NCBI GenBank assembly: GCA_033558025.1
Contig: JAUCEF010000014.1
Span: 2,294,001-2,358,000, forward strand
Source: Phytophthora sp. 'mugwort'
Lineage: Eukaryota; Oomycota; Peronosporomycetes; Peronosporales; Peronosporaceae
DNA: 64,000 bases
Reading direction: 5' to 3'
The notes under the pieces are model-generated. The model was not told the origin of the DNA, made no database searches, and was given only the letters and a program-made list of their open reading frames with translations. A program made the translations under genes and the position numbers. Below, one piece after another: positions 12,172 through 23,448 of this stretch (the first letter of the stretch is position 1; each line of letters begins with the position of its first letter).

Positions 12172-13071
12172 ATGGACGCCAAGGCCCCATTCTCGCTCGA
12201 CGCCTTCATTAAGCTGGCCTTCTGTCTGGAGGGCCGAGACAAACTTTCCAAGGTTAGCAGCTCATACATTTAGAATCTGACATACTTCCGCTATCTAATG
12301 CGCCCCCGAATTGTTCCTAACTCCTTTTAGATGCTGCAATATGGCAGCCGAGCGTTGGCCTTCTACGTCCTGTCGGCTGACCCTAAGAGTGACGTGGGTC
12401 AGCGCCTGCACGCGCTTTACAAGGTCATGCAGCAGTCCCGCAAGGCCTTCAGACTGGGCAAGAGCGTCACGTATTACAAGAAGCTGCAGACGTTGTCCAG
12501 CAACAAGGGACTCTCAGAGTCGCAGCGCTACCTGCAGTTCGTCCAGAATCTCGGCATGCTGGGCTACTTCATCACGGACAACATGGCCTTCGCCAGCAAA
12601 GCTAAGGTGCTCCGCTTCGACGCCGAGGAGCTGGCCCGACGCGGCGGCATCATGTGGTTCTGTGCCAATATCGCCGGCTTCTTCAACGCCATGGACAACC
12701 TCAACGCCGACGTGGAGAAGGAGAAGTGCGTGCGTGACATCTTGGCCTCAGAGGAGGACGCCACGCGCATCGAGGCGCTGCAGAGCCAGCTGGACGCGCT
12801 GAGGAGCGGCCGCTTTAAGAAGTTGCTCGCAGTACTAAAGGTCACGTGCGACCTCATTGTGTCGTCCAACACGAGCGGCGTGCGGTTGTCGGAGCGGATC
12901 ACGGGCACCAAGCTACATGATGGCATTATTGGGTCCGTTGGCTGTGTATCCGCAGCTGTAGTATTGTACAATACGTGGCCCGGTGCGCCAACGAAAACTA
13001 GCCAGGAGATCGAGAGGAAAGTAGACGTCAAGACGGCAACCAAAAGCGAGACCAAGAGCGAGACGGACTAA
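12172..13071 (+). CDS. PEX11: Peroxisomal membrane protein PEX11, copy 1
   Basis: A two-exon gene: exon 1 is 12172-12252, the intron 12253-12330 (GT...TTTTAG), and exon 2 12331-13071, giving 273 residues. PEX11 proteins sit in the peroxisome membrane and drive its elongation and division. Family features seen are the amphipathic N-terminal region followed by SRKAFRLGKSVTYYKKLQ, the NLGMLGYFITDNMAF segment, and a hydrophobic C-terminal stretch around IIGSVGCVSAAVVLYNTW. A basic/acidic Lys-Glu tail ends the protein. The length is usual for the family. ATG 12172 is the first in frame and is preceded by AACAGCC. A second copy at 58329-59228 encodes the same protein. The next gene starts 211 bp downstream on the same strand. 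Confidence 0.93.
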
Positions 13072-13282
13072 TAAGTCACGATTTTTGGTGACACGCATGC
13101 CTTGCACCGTGTGGTGGCCCCCTTTATATGAATAACGCGATAAATACTCAAGCATCTACGATTGAAGGGCGACTGGAAATGCTGGACGACGTGAGAGTTT
13201 CCTCGTATTTTTAGAAGTTGTCTGTGTCCCAGCATGCAGTCGTTATTACTGCGGCGTTCCCGTTTGTACTGTAGTAGTTGGA

Positions 13283-16200
13283 ATGCACAGCCGGCAGCGA
13301 GGCGAGTCGCTGAGCGAGCGACTGCGGTCTGAGGTCCAAGTGTCGGCGGCGCTCTGGCAGATTGGACCCAGTCTGGACGAAAATACAGCAAGTGGCGACG
13401 CAAAGGACAGCGCCAGTCGACGTGCATCACCTGACGCCAATGTCGCGAACGTAAGTTGGCATTATTAAGTCCTAAAAACTTGTACTTAAGCTTTTGGTGT
13501 TGAGTATTTTTCCGGTTTTGATACGATTTACAGACTGGAGCTTCTGGGTTCCCGTGTCCTCGAGAAGTCAAGCCGCTTCTTTTCTTCTATAAGTATCTTC
13601 AACCCATTGGTGGCGTGGAAGGTGTCAACAGCACCAACGACAACGACAACAAAAGTTCATCGACGAGTAATATCACTTCACAGAGGAAGCTGCGGGTGAA
13701 TTTACCGCTGACTGTTGTGTGCGAGCGGACGAACGCTCAAGAGCTGGTGCTCTGGTTGCGTACAGATGCACAAGGCCACGTGGTCCGGGACGAGAAGACG
13801 CCGCTCTGGCGGAAGAAGCTGCACACTAAGCTCGTGGGCGCGGCACAAGGTTATAACGCTAAGAGTCCTCCCGATAGCCACGAAAATGACCCAATTCTCG
13901 CAGTACGAAGCGTAGCGCGGTGGAAAAGCAGCAATGCTTGTAGTGGTGGAAGTGCTGTTGTGCTGACTCGACGAACACTCGACCCCGTGCTGGCTGTCCC
14001 GTGCGAGTTACCGACTTGCATCCAGCAGTTCGTGCATTGTCGTGGGTCGCAGGCTAGTGTCTACCGCATCTTCTGGTGTGCACAAGAGCGCAAGTGCTTT
14101 GCAGTCAACCTAACGAGCAGGTACGAGTGATTGGAAGCTTGACCGCTCATTGATCTTGGCTCGCATTTAACACTGTCGTGACACTGTTGTTCTGTTCACG
14201 GTTTCGTTAGTGTAGCTTGAAAAACACCGAGGTGCCCGAGGATATAGAGACAAGGGATCATTCCAGTGTTCCAACCACTTCAAGTGGGTTCTCTGCTTCT
14301 ACAATGGCAGCGATGAATGCGGCGTTCGAAGCGGCGATGGCTACAGCAGCAGAGACGGCTCGATTCTATTGTGTAACAGTCTCTCCAGACGCTCGAGCGT
14401 GCGCACGATGGCCCAAACTACGTGGCGCGGCAATTGCTGAAGGTGTGCAAGCCACGTCACGCGTTGTAGAACATGTACAGCTGCAGCTTCCGACGCTATG
14501 CTTCCACTCGATGACTGTGGACTTTATCAAAGACACGAATGGCGCTTGGTGGCTCACGCGGGTCATCGAGTTTACCGCCTCAAGCTCTGTCGCACCAACA
14601 CGAGACGACGGATGCTTCAGTAGCCGGGATTCCGCTGTCTTAATATCCGAAACTTTCCGCACGAAAGATGGCCGAGCCATTAAAGAAGCACAAGTGAATG
14701 ATCTAGACTCCCCTCCTCGAGAATCGACACTATTGCGAGGAGACGAGCTCCACAACGCACTGAACTCGCGCGTCTGCTTTCTATGTGGCGGTTCGTGTGA
14801 GCTCACACCGACGTTCCGGAGTCAATTAGAAGCAATGCTCAAGGACCAAAATGGTGACGAGTACAAGGAACCCCGCACTATCTCAATGGAAGCTCCAGCA
14901 CTTGATGAGTTTCGAATGACATTCACGATGGCACTCGACACGATCTTCCTCATGAGGCAGCGCGGCGTGAGTCTTTCTGTATGGGAAAACGCCGTCAGCA
15001 CTGTGCGCAAGTCCCAACTGCGCGATGTCGTTGACTTTCCAACGTGTACGCTCTGCTACAGAATCTACCAGCAGCAAAATCGACTTCAGCAGCTTGCCCG
15101 TGAACTGCACAATGTTCTATCACCTAGTGTTGCCAACTCTAGCGACCGATCTGAAGCAGATGCTGGTACGACGAATAACTCCGTGACTGAAGGAGTTGGG
15201 ATGGCCACGTCAGCAGCGTCGGGCTTAGCTGCGTCTCAGCTCCTTTCAACGGAGCTGCGTTACCGCCACGAAGCTCCGAAGAGTGTTCTCGACGCTCTTG
15301 AAGCTTTTCGGACTGAAACCATTCCGCCGTCGCTGTTGCTGCGTGGAGATTCCCCCAAAATGCGCCCAACGTGGAGCACCCTGACCCCCACATGTGGTGC
15401 AAACGTGGACCCTACAGCGACGCAGCTTCGTCTTGTGTTCTTCTTTCACGAGTTACAAGACGGAGGCCCCAATTTAATCCCCACGGACTTTTACTTGGAG
15501 TACCAACTCGGTCAGAATGTCACGCGAGTGCAGCTTGAGGGCAGTAAGAGGCACACTCCGAATCGCTGGCAATTGTGTGAAGCACGTGTCCATTATCTCT
15601 GCGCTACATTGGATGCATTCAGTGAATTCTGCGCCCACAAGCGACTCCTAATCAAGATGAAAGCAAAACGTCCACCCCGGAATGACGACACTATCAACAG
15701 CACTTCAAATCTTCAGACCCCTGGTACTATTGGAGACGATGAAGACGAACAACTGAACGGCTTTGGTCATCATAGCAGCTCGACTGGTAATTCGAATCGG
15801 TATCGTGACAAGGGGGAATTTTTCGGCTACACGTTGCTGCCACTTCGGGCTGTGAATACAGCGGCAAAATGTTTCGGGAACTCGCTACAGCCTGAAAGTC
15901 GCACAGATTATTTGCTGGAACTGCACACAGATTCATACGGACTGCTTACCCTCAAGTTGACGGTCGGGTTGTTGGTGGATCCCGTCCCGCTCGGCCACCT
16001 GCGTGACGTGCTTCGTGACCGAGTTTTTCTCGAGGAACAACCGCCGTGTGGAGTCTATTGGCCTCCACCAAGTCATTGTCTCGGTGGGCTAGCAGTTCCC
16101 CGCGACTGGGTTGGTGCACTCATGCCATCGGAATACACCAAGCTATTACCCATGCGTCGTAGAGACGCTCGTGGTGCTCCCAGTGGCCACGCTTTGATAG

Positions 16201-18551
16201 CTTCGCAGTCTCCGTCCCTAACGCATGCTGTTCCCATAACTTTACTCTCGAAAACACGGCCCATAACGCGCCGTAACAGTGCAGATCTGGTAGAGGCAAC
16301 AGCTGCCGTACCTCAAAGTGCAAGCGGTAACAATGAGGCCGATACAGCGAGAGAATTGCCATCTACTGGAGCCTCGCATGTCCTCACCGACCAAGTACAA
16401 GTCGAATCCAGGTCACAACCGCTACACTTAATGAATCTGGCAATGACCAAGACGACCTTATCACGGGTTTGCTTGGCAGCTAAGCGTATTGTTTTCCGTG
16501 TCACTGAAGACGCTACGACCCGCAGCTTCCCGACCATTCTCCTGGCAGCTCTTCTACGTCACGCAAACTTTGCTTCATCTTCGTGTTTCCCATCGTCAAC
16601 CTGGAAATATCCCGCCAGATTTCAATTTACTCAGAGATACTCCGTCGATCGCTTATTGACTGAAATGAAACCTGAAAACCTTCCGATGCTTGCGTTGCTT
16701 GGAGAACTGTTGCTTGTGTTGCTTGAAGACCGAGAAGTGCCTGCTACACTGGACGCGAGTGCGTTGGAGTCTCTGCTAGAACCGTACTGGCAACAGGACA
16801 GTGAATGGCGCCCTATTGCGCGTACTCGAAGCAGTTGTCTGCCGGAGCGCCGAGTCATTTGGAACCGTGCGATACGGCGCTGGGAAGCTGCCAGTTGTGA
16901 CGCTTCTTGGAGTAATAAAACACTGCAAGTTGCCGACGGAATCATGAAGTCAATAGTGGAGCCTTATAGAATCGCACTCACGACAGATATCGGGGCTTTT
17001 CGAACGAAAAGACTCGCGTTGGTACTGTGCGAACTGTTTGAGCTCATGGAAACATTGGATAACGGATACATTGAGATCGCAGAGTTGCGTTCACTGGCAA
17101 AGTGTCTCATTGAACAAGAGTTGGTGTATACTGAAGAGCAGTTGGATCCTGAACTGGGTATACGCGAAAGGTTAACAGAGCAAGATGTGGTCGTTCTAGC
17201 GGAGCTGGTCGAGCAACAGCAGCGTCTAGCGCTACAGACGTTGCTGCACTCGCTTGTGCGGACTCCAGTCATGATAAATGCGCTAGAACGATTTGATCGC
17301 GTAGGTTCAGGTGAAATGAGTCTGGAAGGTGCGTGGCAGGAATATCGTCGTGCTGGTTTTTTTATCTGACTTCGGTGTGCGACCTCCTCCTATAACTAAT
17401 TGCAGACTTTCGAGAGCTGGCATTCGAAGCATTGGTATCACAACGTAAGATTTTTCATGCTTTCCAGGAAGAGCCGAAGAAATCACACGGCGGGTTTTGT
17501 TTGCGTCACGGCTTCACGGAAATCTACGCCACGGATAGTGTCTGTATACTTTGTGCAACTGAGGTGCGATGTATATTCGCCTAAATCCTTTCTCGTATTA
17601 TTCTAATATCGAAACCGTTTGGTTTGTGTAGTATCAAGGTGGAAAATCTCCTTCGGAGCTGACAGAACTATTGGAAAAGTGCCCGGATCAACCTCAGTTT
17701 GTCACAGATACGAGTGCATTCGATGCTATTGACGCTGCCAGAAGGTTTAGTGGGGAGCATTCACTGTCGGAGCGAAGCACAAGTGGAGATCTCAACGCGG
17801 ATTCAGTGACTACCAGACGAGCATCGTCACCGACGACGTTGCAGCGACTGTCGTCGGACGAGATCATTCCTCAGGAAGTCCTAGTAGAGGCTAATCCAAC
17901 CTCAGTACTTCGAAGACGACGAGCAATTGCTGGCATGGCAGGGACATCCCAACAAATGGTCGATGGTGAGCTGGAAACGATGTTAAACCGTTTACATGCT
18001 GCAGAGCGAACCATTGTGATCGGTGAAGCACAACCCAATGAACGGAAGGCGTCACTTGCTGCTGTGCAGACTCGGCAATCCTGTGTGTCAACGATCACCG
18101 AGTGCCCCACGATCTCACATACCTCCTCGTGTTCTGATCTAGGAAGTCTCACAAGAAATCCTGATAGAAACTCAACCACTGGGACAGTCTCATCTGGTCC
18201 TGGCAAAATAGCAAACAAGAAGAAGCGGATGAAGAAGAAGATTCTCAAGAAAACAGCTCGTCGTCTACGATCAACAAACCCGTTACCCGCGTCTGTTTCG
18301 CTGTCTAAGCTGCTGCGAATGGAATTCAGCGATCGAAACTGTGTTCTCGCTACAAGCGTAAGCGAGTCCATTATCGGGAAGGCCGTGCGTATTGAGCAGA
18401 GACGCAAAGAGGTACGAAATGTGCCCCCATGCCGAAGAATATTTAGGTTGACTAACTTGCTACGCGTTCGTCTTTCCAGCTGGACAGGTTGGTGGTAGCT
18501 GAGGTCCAGGGAATCAAGCAGAGACTCGCCATGCTGCTTGAGGAATCGTAA
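13283..18551 (+). CDS. Large uncharacterised protein: paired CXXC, C2-like, EF-hand
   Basis: Reconstructed as six exons: 13283-13450, 13534-14120, 14216-17328, 17406-17444, 17639-18411, 18480-18551. All introns are GT-AG, phases join, and the sum is 1584 codons with stop. Joining exons 3 and 4 restores an EF-hand loop (DRVGSGEMSLED then F), which is strong evidence for that short intron; reading through it ends the protein early. Features: FIKDTNGAWW near residue 354; CFLC (C439/C442) and CTLC (C529/C532), possibly a zinc site; a C2-like beta-rich region with RLVFFFHELQDGG near 656-790; a weak EF-hand around 1192-1215; a clear one around 1276-1292; a Ser/Arg-rich region; a basic cluster KKKRMKKKILKKTARRLR near 1497; and a helical tail. 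Function unknown; calcium and zinc binding are inferences. The first exons also exist as a truncated inverted copy at 57551-58117. Confidence 0.85.
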
Positions 18552-18593
18552 CTTATGTAGAGCGATTGAAATCAAATTTTCACGCTCGGTGTT

Positions 18594-19238
18594 TCAACCA
18601 CAGTCGCTTATGCGATAAAAGTACCAGCGCAATCCTCCGTCTCGCTCGCTCCATAGCGGCTTCCACTCAGGAACGCGAAACTACAACCAAAAGACTCGTC
18701 AAATCTCGCAATTCCCCCGTGTCCCAAGCAGCCAACTCACCCCAATCGATAGCACGCTTGCATCCCGCTTCAACTGCCTCTTCAACATATCCGCAATGCC
18801 CACCAAGGAGTCGGCGAACGCGTAGACAATCACCAGCTTGGCGTTCGAGACGTCCGTTTGTATCACGTCGCCGAGCTCGACGCGAATCTTGTCCTGCAGT
18901 CCCTCCTTCTGCACCTGCTGCGTCGCTCTCTTGACCAGAGACTCGTCCAGTTCTACGCCCAGAGCGTTGCAATGAAACCTCTTGACGCCCGAGACCAGCC
19001 AGCGGCCGTCACCGCAGCCCAAATCGACCAGCAGATCTTCCGGGGTTAACGCCGCCTGAGCATCCTCGATCTTCCTCCACACGGCAGCAATCACAGCGGT
19101 TGGCGACGGACTGAACGGGGCGAATAGCTCCTTGCTACACTCTTCGTCCTTCAGTGTCAACGCATCATTGGCTCGCGCCCTGGCAGCTTCAAGAACAAGT
19201 TGACGCACGCGGTGCCGTCGGTTCTCCGGTGGAGCCAT
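18594..19238 (-). CDS. Small SAM-dependent methyltransferase
   Basis: Two exons on the minus strand: 19238-18741 and 18680-18594, with a 60-nt GT-AG intron between (phase 0), giving 194 residues. A Rossmann-type class I methyltransferase: motif I is LVDLGCGDGRWL, the acidic end of strand 2 is GVELDESL, followed by RVELGDVIQTDV and KLVIVYAF. Splicing replaces a premature stop with FRVPEWKPLW and RWYFYRIS, a sensible final strand pair. It resembles the FAM173/ATPSCKMT lysine methyltransferase group, but the substrate is not decided by sequence. The start at 19238 is the first ATG; an upstream GTG is in frame. It ends 43 bp from the convergent CXXC/EF-hand gene and is divergent from the UTP16-like gene. 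Confidence 0.88.
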
Positions 19239-19366
19239 AGTTAGCACTGGCCAGCATAAATCCGGTTCACCACGCTGCTATTGGTGGATAATACTAATTA
19301 CGTCGGTTGATTGGCGGAAAAGGTTGACTGGAGCAAGTCTGCGCCCATTGACACATTTGAGCTACA
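19239..19366. promoter_or_regulatory. Divergent promoter, methyltransferase / UTP16-like gene
   Basis: Only 128 bp separate the two start codons, so both promoters must overlap here. Two ATTGG (inverted CCAAT) boxes lie at about 19281 and 19309. No TATA box is seen. Shared control of the two genes is an inference from the spacing. Confidence 0.5.
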
Positions 19367-20042
19367 ATGACGGCCATGAAGGACAAGACTCCCGCGGCGC
19401 GGCCGGAGGAACACGACAGCGACAGCGATGAGTCGCCTGAGGTCGTGACCAAGCAGAGCGCCACGAGACAGGCGCTGACGCAGCAACATCGGGAGGAAGA
19501 GGCTCGCGCGCAGGCCAAGGCAGTGGCGAAGAGGTGCGTCAATGTCTTACTTTGGGTCTGTGAGGCTGAAAGGGGTGACTCTTGAGCCTCTGCTCTGAAT
19601 TGGAGATATGAGCCAATAAATTAATTGGTCGACGCATTGAAATGTCAGTAGGAAGCGGAAGACCAAGCAGGAGACGAAGGCGGAGGACGAGGCGCCGGAA
19701 CTCTCGGACGATGTGCTGTCGGCCGTCGCTGCTCGAAATGAGGAAGAGGAAGCAGCTGAGCAAAAGGAGACGGCTGCGGAGGTGCGTGCCAACAAGCGCC
19801 GTGCGGTGAAGGAGGCCAAGCTGGCCAAGCTGATGGCGAAGAAGACCCACACGAGACAGTTCGGCAACATTCAGGTGCAGACGCTCGAGACGCTGGAGAA
19901 CACGCTAACGAGGGAGCTGTCGGCGAGTGCCAAGAGGTTCTTGCAGCTTCGCTCAGCACCGAAAAGGGAGAGGATGAACGTTTTGGATGGACACGGGTCG
20001 CAGTTCACGAAGAAAAAGAACCAGCGCAGCCAGCGGGCGTAA
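19367..20042 (+). CDS. Small nucleolar-type protein, UTP16/Bud21-like
   Basis: Two exons: 19367-19533 and 19652-20042, with a 118-nt GT-AG intron (phase 2), encoding 185 residues. The protein is highly charged. An acidic N-terminus with DSDSDESPEV is followed by a long Glu/Lys/Ala-rich helix, and then a conserved-looking block THTRQFGNIQVQTLETLE. A basic C-terminus ends KKKNQRSQRA. This layout fits the U3 snoRNA-associated UTP16 family (small-subunit rRNA processing in the nucleolus). The similarity is carried mainly by the short Phe-Gly-containing block and the composition, so the name is tentative; a generic charged nuclear protein is the alternative. The gene itself, with its start and splice phases, is clear. 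Confidence 0.75.
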
Positions 20043-21420
20043 CGGGGTGTGGGAATGATAACTTTTGAAGCAATGCTTGACAAGCATTGCTTGTAATAAT
20101 CTTTGTGGTACGACAGAAGTTTTACACAGCGTAACGATCCTGTTGTCAAGTACGTTAGGGTATTTTCTCATCAACTTTTTCGAACTTCTAGTCAAACTGC
20201 TCCACTTCGTTGTAATATTATTGAAAATAGTAATATACACCACTGTGTATTAATATTGATACTATTAATACAACAAAGTGGAGCATGTTACGGCCTATCC
20301 GTTATTGAAAAATATAATTGAGCTGCTAGCGGAACATATGAATACACTCCGCGACAGGTTAGATCAGACACCAATAAAAGTGACTGTAACTTCGTCAATT
20401 TTACGAGTAACGAGATGCTATTTAGATATGTATGAGATCCGACAAGGTAAGAGTTGGGGCTTGTTAACAATTGCAAGTTCGCAACCTGTAGCATAGCTCC
20501 CATAAACGTTTCGAGCCGCGAAAAAATAAAGATCGATGTTAGAGGTACTGAGTGGCTCGTACTTAAGCGCGAGCTCGGGTTACACGGCTTGAGTGCCTCT
20601 AGTTACAAGTCACTTTCCGCGTATTGTAGGTACTTGTGACAAAAAAGGGATATATGGTAATCTATCCAGAGCGATTCCATAAGTTTCAACGTTTGTAGAG
20701 ATTTCATTGACTGGCGAGCAGGTACACGTATCGACGGAAGACATGGCCTGTACGAAGCTTATGGCATGACCTCTTGTCAAATCTTCCCGATCGCTCACTA
20801 TGGAAAGCATTTTAACCAATCACATTCGGACCACACTTTTTTATGCAGAGGTTCTAATTTGTCTTGTATTTTGAGTACAGTATGCCATAGGGTAACATAC
20901 TGTATGCTGCACATGGTAAGAATTGGTGTAATTGTTTTTACTCTTTCTAATTGCCAATTGACATTAAATTTGATGCAGGTAAAATGCTGCTTATCCTTTC
21001 CATTTTGAAGGCAGAAGCGAACGGAATAATAGAAATAAATGAGATTTCAAAATATCCGAACGGTACGAATTTAGATTTAGGTACGATATAATGTGGAAGA
21101 ATACTAAATATTTGGAAGGTTACTTGTATTGTGTACCAGTGCATGGTAATGAATGCATCTCCGAGATTGAGAACAATTTTTAAGCTGTTTGTCATATTCT
21201 TTACCACTTCGCCGAGCTGTAAATAGTTTTTTTTTAATTTTGAAATAGGTTTTTTTTTATTGGCACCTATTCGTCAAAACAAAGATAATTTAATAACCAA
21301 TCACGATCATAGGCCATAACCAACGTCGTTTGTAGTCTGCGCTTGCACTGAAATTTTGTATGGGATCGCATTTCTGTCCACAGGCCATATTTCCGTCGAT
21401 ATGTGTATTATTTAGTTGCA
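20043..21420. other. AT-rich intergenic spacer
   Basis: No coding region is recognised. The spacer contains an imperfect foldback at 20195-20288, a small palindrome TACAGTATG...CATACTGTA at about 20877-20905, and a CAATGCTTGACAAGCATTG palindrome near 20072. It ends at the left terminus of the mariner-like element. Confidence 0.5.
20195..20288. repeat. Imperfect inverted repeat (foldback)
   Basis: The left arm (20195-20235) begins AACTGCTCCACTTCGTTGTA and the right arm (20246-20288) ends ACAACAAAGTGGAGCATGTT, its near reverse complement, with an inner AT-rich part pairing less well. The loop is about 10 nt. It may be a tiny foldback element or transposon scar. Confidence 0.6.
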
Positions 21421-21422
21421 TA

Positions 21423-23448
21423 CTTCCTCCGTTTTTTTATCTATTGGTGTAGGCATGTTTTGGCCAACAACTTTTGACCCATAGCCGTTTCGATGGTTTT
21501 GATTGGATAAAAATAATCCCGTGATCTCCTGATTCGATTGGTGATGCGTTGGCGCCAAAAAACTCAACATAAGAAAAGCAATGGTGGAGAAGCAAGACAC
21601 CTGGAGCTCCACTCTCGTTTTCCACCCCTCACACTTCAAAATCGCCCTCGTAGCCTACCAACGATGAAGCGTCGGCATCTCACACCTCAGGAGAGGATGT
21701 CTCTGGTCTGCTTTCTACTCGCCCGTACGAATAACAGCGCGCTAGGTAAGAGCGACGCCAAGGCTACCGCCCTAAAATTCAGTGCCATCGCAACACGGTA
21801 GGAAGGATATGGAAGCAACACTTAGAGTCTCAGATATGTATGGACCTTCTGAAGGATGTGGGGAGTCGAAATGTTTGGCAGGTGTGGTCGTCCCGCGATG
21901 ACCACGGCAGAAATGCGTGAGCGGATCAAGGCCATCCCAGCGCTTCGGTCCACGACCATGCGACGCCTAGTCGCTGCGCTCAAGGTCTCCACTTCGGTCA
22001 TCCTGCGACTCATGCGAAATGGCGTCATTCGCCGCCACACCAACAACATCAAACCCGTGCTTACAGACGCCAACAGACTCGCTCGAGTCGTCTTCGTGGT
22101 CGGCCTGTTGATCACCAAGAGCGACGGTACCAATGCGTTTAGCGACCTATACGATACGGTGCATATCGATGAGAAGTGGTTTAACGAGGACACCGACAAG
22201 AAGCAGCTCTACCTGTTGGACGACGAGGAGGAGCCTGTGCGCCGCCGACAGAGCAAGCGCTACATCGGGAAGACCATGTTCATTGCGGCCATCGTTCGAT
22301 CTAGGTTTGTTTTTCTATGATGTACGATAACCCCTAAAAAATTATAACATTTTGTCTATGATTTTTAGGTATGACCACATCGAAAAACGGAATATAACGG
22401 GAAATCGGAATCTCGGCATTCGCGAAGCCGTACAAAGCCCAGCGCAACAGCAAGCTGAGAGAAAAGGGCACTGCTGTCCTGCGCAACGTGGAGACAGTCG
22501 ACCACGAGGCATACAAAGCCGTTCTGATCCATGACATGATTCCCACGATCAAAGAAAAGTGGCCAGCGGCGGGTAGGAGCCGAACAATTTGGATCCAACA
22601 AGACAATGCCAATCCGCACGTCCCCGTCAACACCCTGACGTGCTTGTCACAGGGACGAGCGGCGGCTGGGATATCCGCGTGCGCTGCCAGCCCGCAAACT
22701 GCCCTGATCTAAACGTCCTGGACTTGGGCTACTTTCGTTCCCTGCAGTCGCTGCAGTACCAGCGCGATTGCCGCGGTGTGCAGAAGCTCATCGACGTGGT
22801 GGGCGAAACGTACGCCACGATGAAGAGCAGCACGCTCAACAAAATATTTTTGTGACGCTACAAACGGTGATAGAGCAGATCCTCCTGTTGACGGCGGCAA
22901 CGCGTTCAAGATCCCACGCAAGGAAAGGATTCTCCCGCAAAGAAGGGTAAGCTCCCGGTGTCGTTCACGTGCAGCCGCGAGGCTTGCGCCCAGGGGAAGA
23001 AGTTTGTGCGCGAGGAGACGCCAAAGATTGCGGCAGCCGTCGCCCTGCAGGCAGCAGCAAAGAGGACAGCAGCGGCAGAGAAGCGGGCGGCCAACGGAAA
23101 GGAAGCAGCGTAGACGAAGACGGCAATCCAGAAGGCGGCGATGACGGCAATTCAGAAGATGACAGCCACAGCGCTTGCCGCCAAGGCGGCGACGATGGCA
23201 AGGAAGAAGACGGCTGACGCAGCCGTTGCATCGAACGCGGCGGCAACAGCCGCAGCCGTCGAGATGGCGTCAGCAACCAAGAGACGAGCGGCTGCAGCTG
23301 CCCCCATCGCGAAAAAAATGATAGTCAGGAAACATAAATAAATCCCTTCCTAAATAGATCAATGTTTATTATCAATTTTGAACTGCACCAAAAGAAACGT
23401 GACAGGTGGCGGACCAATTGCACCAATAGATAAAAAAGACGGAGGTAG
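21423..23448 (+). mobile_element. Mariner-like element (plant-type MLE) with both TIRs
   Basis: The terminal inverted repeats are at 21423-21449 (CTTCCTCCG...TCTATTGGTG) and 23421-23448 (CACCAATAGA...CGGAGGTAG), about 27 bp with a few mismatches. They are flanked by TA on both sides as mariner elements require. The CCTCCG end is the hallmark of plant-type mariner elements, and the encoded transposase agrees. Size is about 2.03 kb. Both ends and most of the transposase are kept, but the coding region is broken. Confidence 0.85.
21664..22960 (+). pseudogene. Mariner-like transposase, frameshifted
   Basis: The N-terminal piece starts at 21664 (MKRRHLTPQERMSLVCFLLA). The main piece (21856-22320) has a helix-turn-helix region and the first catalytic block VHIDEKWFNEDTDKKQLYLL, followed by KRYIGKTMFIAAIV. 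After a disrupted stretch at 22315-22370 the frame resumes with WIQQDNANPHVP (second Asp) and PDLNVLDLGYFRSLQSLQ, where the last Asp is the third acid residue of plant-type mariners. The end shows NKIF, VTLQTVIEQILL and a basic tail in shifted frames. At least three frameshifts make it inactive. An Ala/Lys-rich open frame to 23341 lies between it and the right TIR. Confidence 0.85.

Larger units (their letters stand above)
11903..13849 (+). repeat. Inverted segmental duplication, arm 1
   Basis: This arm is present in inverted orientation at 57,551-59,478. Coordinates add to 71,400 without any indel from 12,172 to 13,849. It carries all of PEX11 plus exon 1 and part of exon 2 of the downstream CXXC/EF-hand gene. 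From the PEX11 intron (12,253) to 13,849 all translated frames on both strands agree between arms, so this 1.6 kb is identical as far as I can see. PEX11 exon 1 has two silent differences, and upstream sequence diverges strongly. Homology ends abruptly after CGGCACAAG at 13,849. Confidence 0.95.

Noticed and set aside
12564..13055. 163-residue antisense frame over PEX11
   Set aside because: Antisense shadow; the plus-strand frame has clear PEX11 features.
13068..13571. 167-residue minus-strand open frame conserved in both arms of the inverted duplication
   Set aside because: Its conservation follows from DNA identity of the arms; it overlaps exon 1 and intron 1 of the plus-strand gene and has no domain.
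17671..18498. Independent gene starting after the EF-hand ORF
   Set aside because: No good ATG; splice sites and phases join it to the upstream gene, and the join rebuilds an EF-hand.
19539..19959. Minus-strand frames of about 100 residues opposite the UTP16-like gene
   Set aside because: Ser/Arg-rich shadows of the Glu/Lys-rich coding strand.
22965..23276. 103-residue Ser/Pro-rich minus frame
   Set aside because: Antisense of the Ala/Lys-rich tail in the mariner element.
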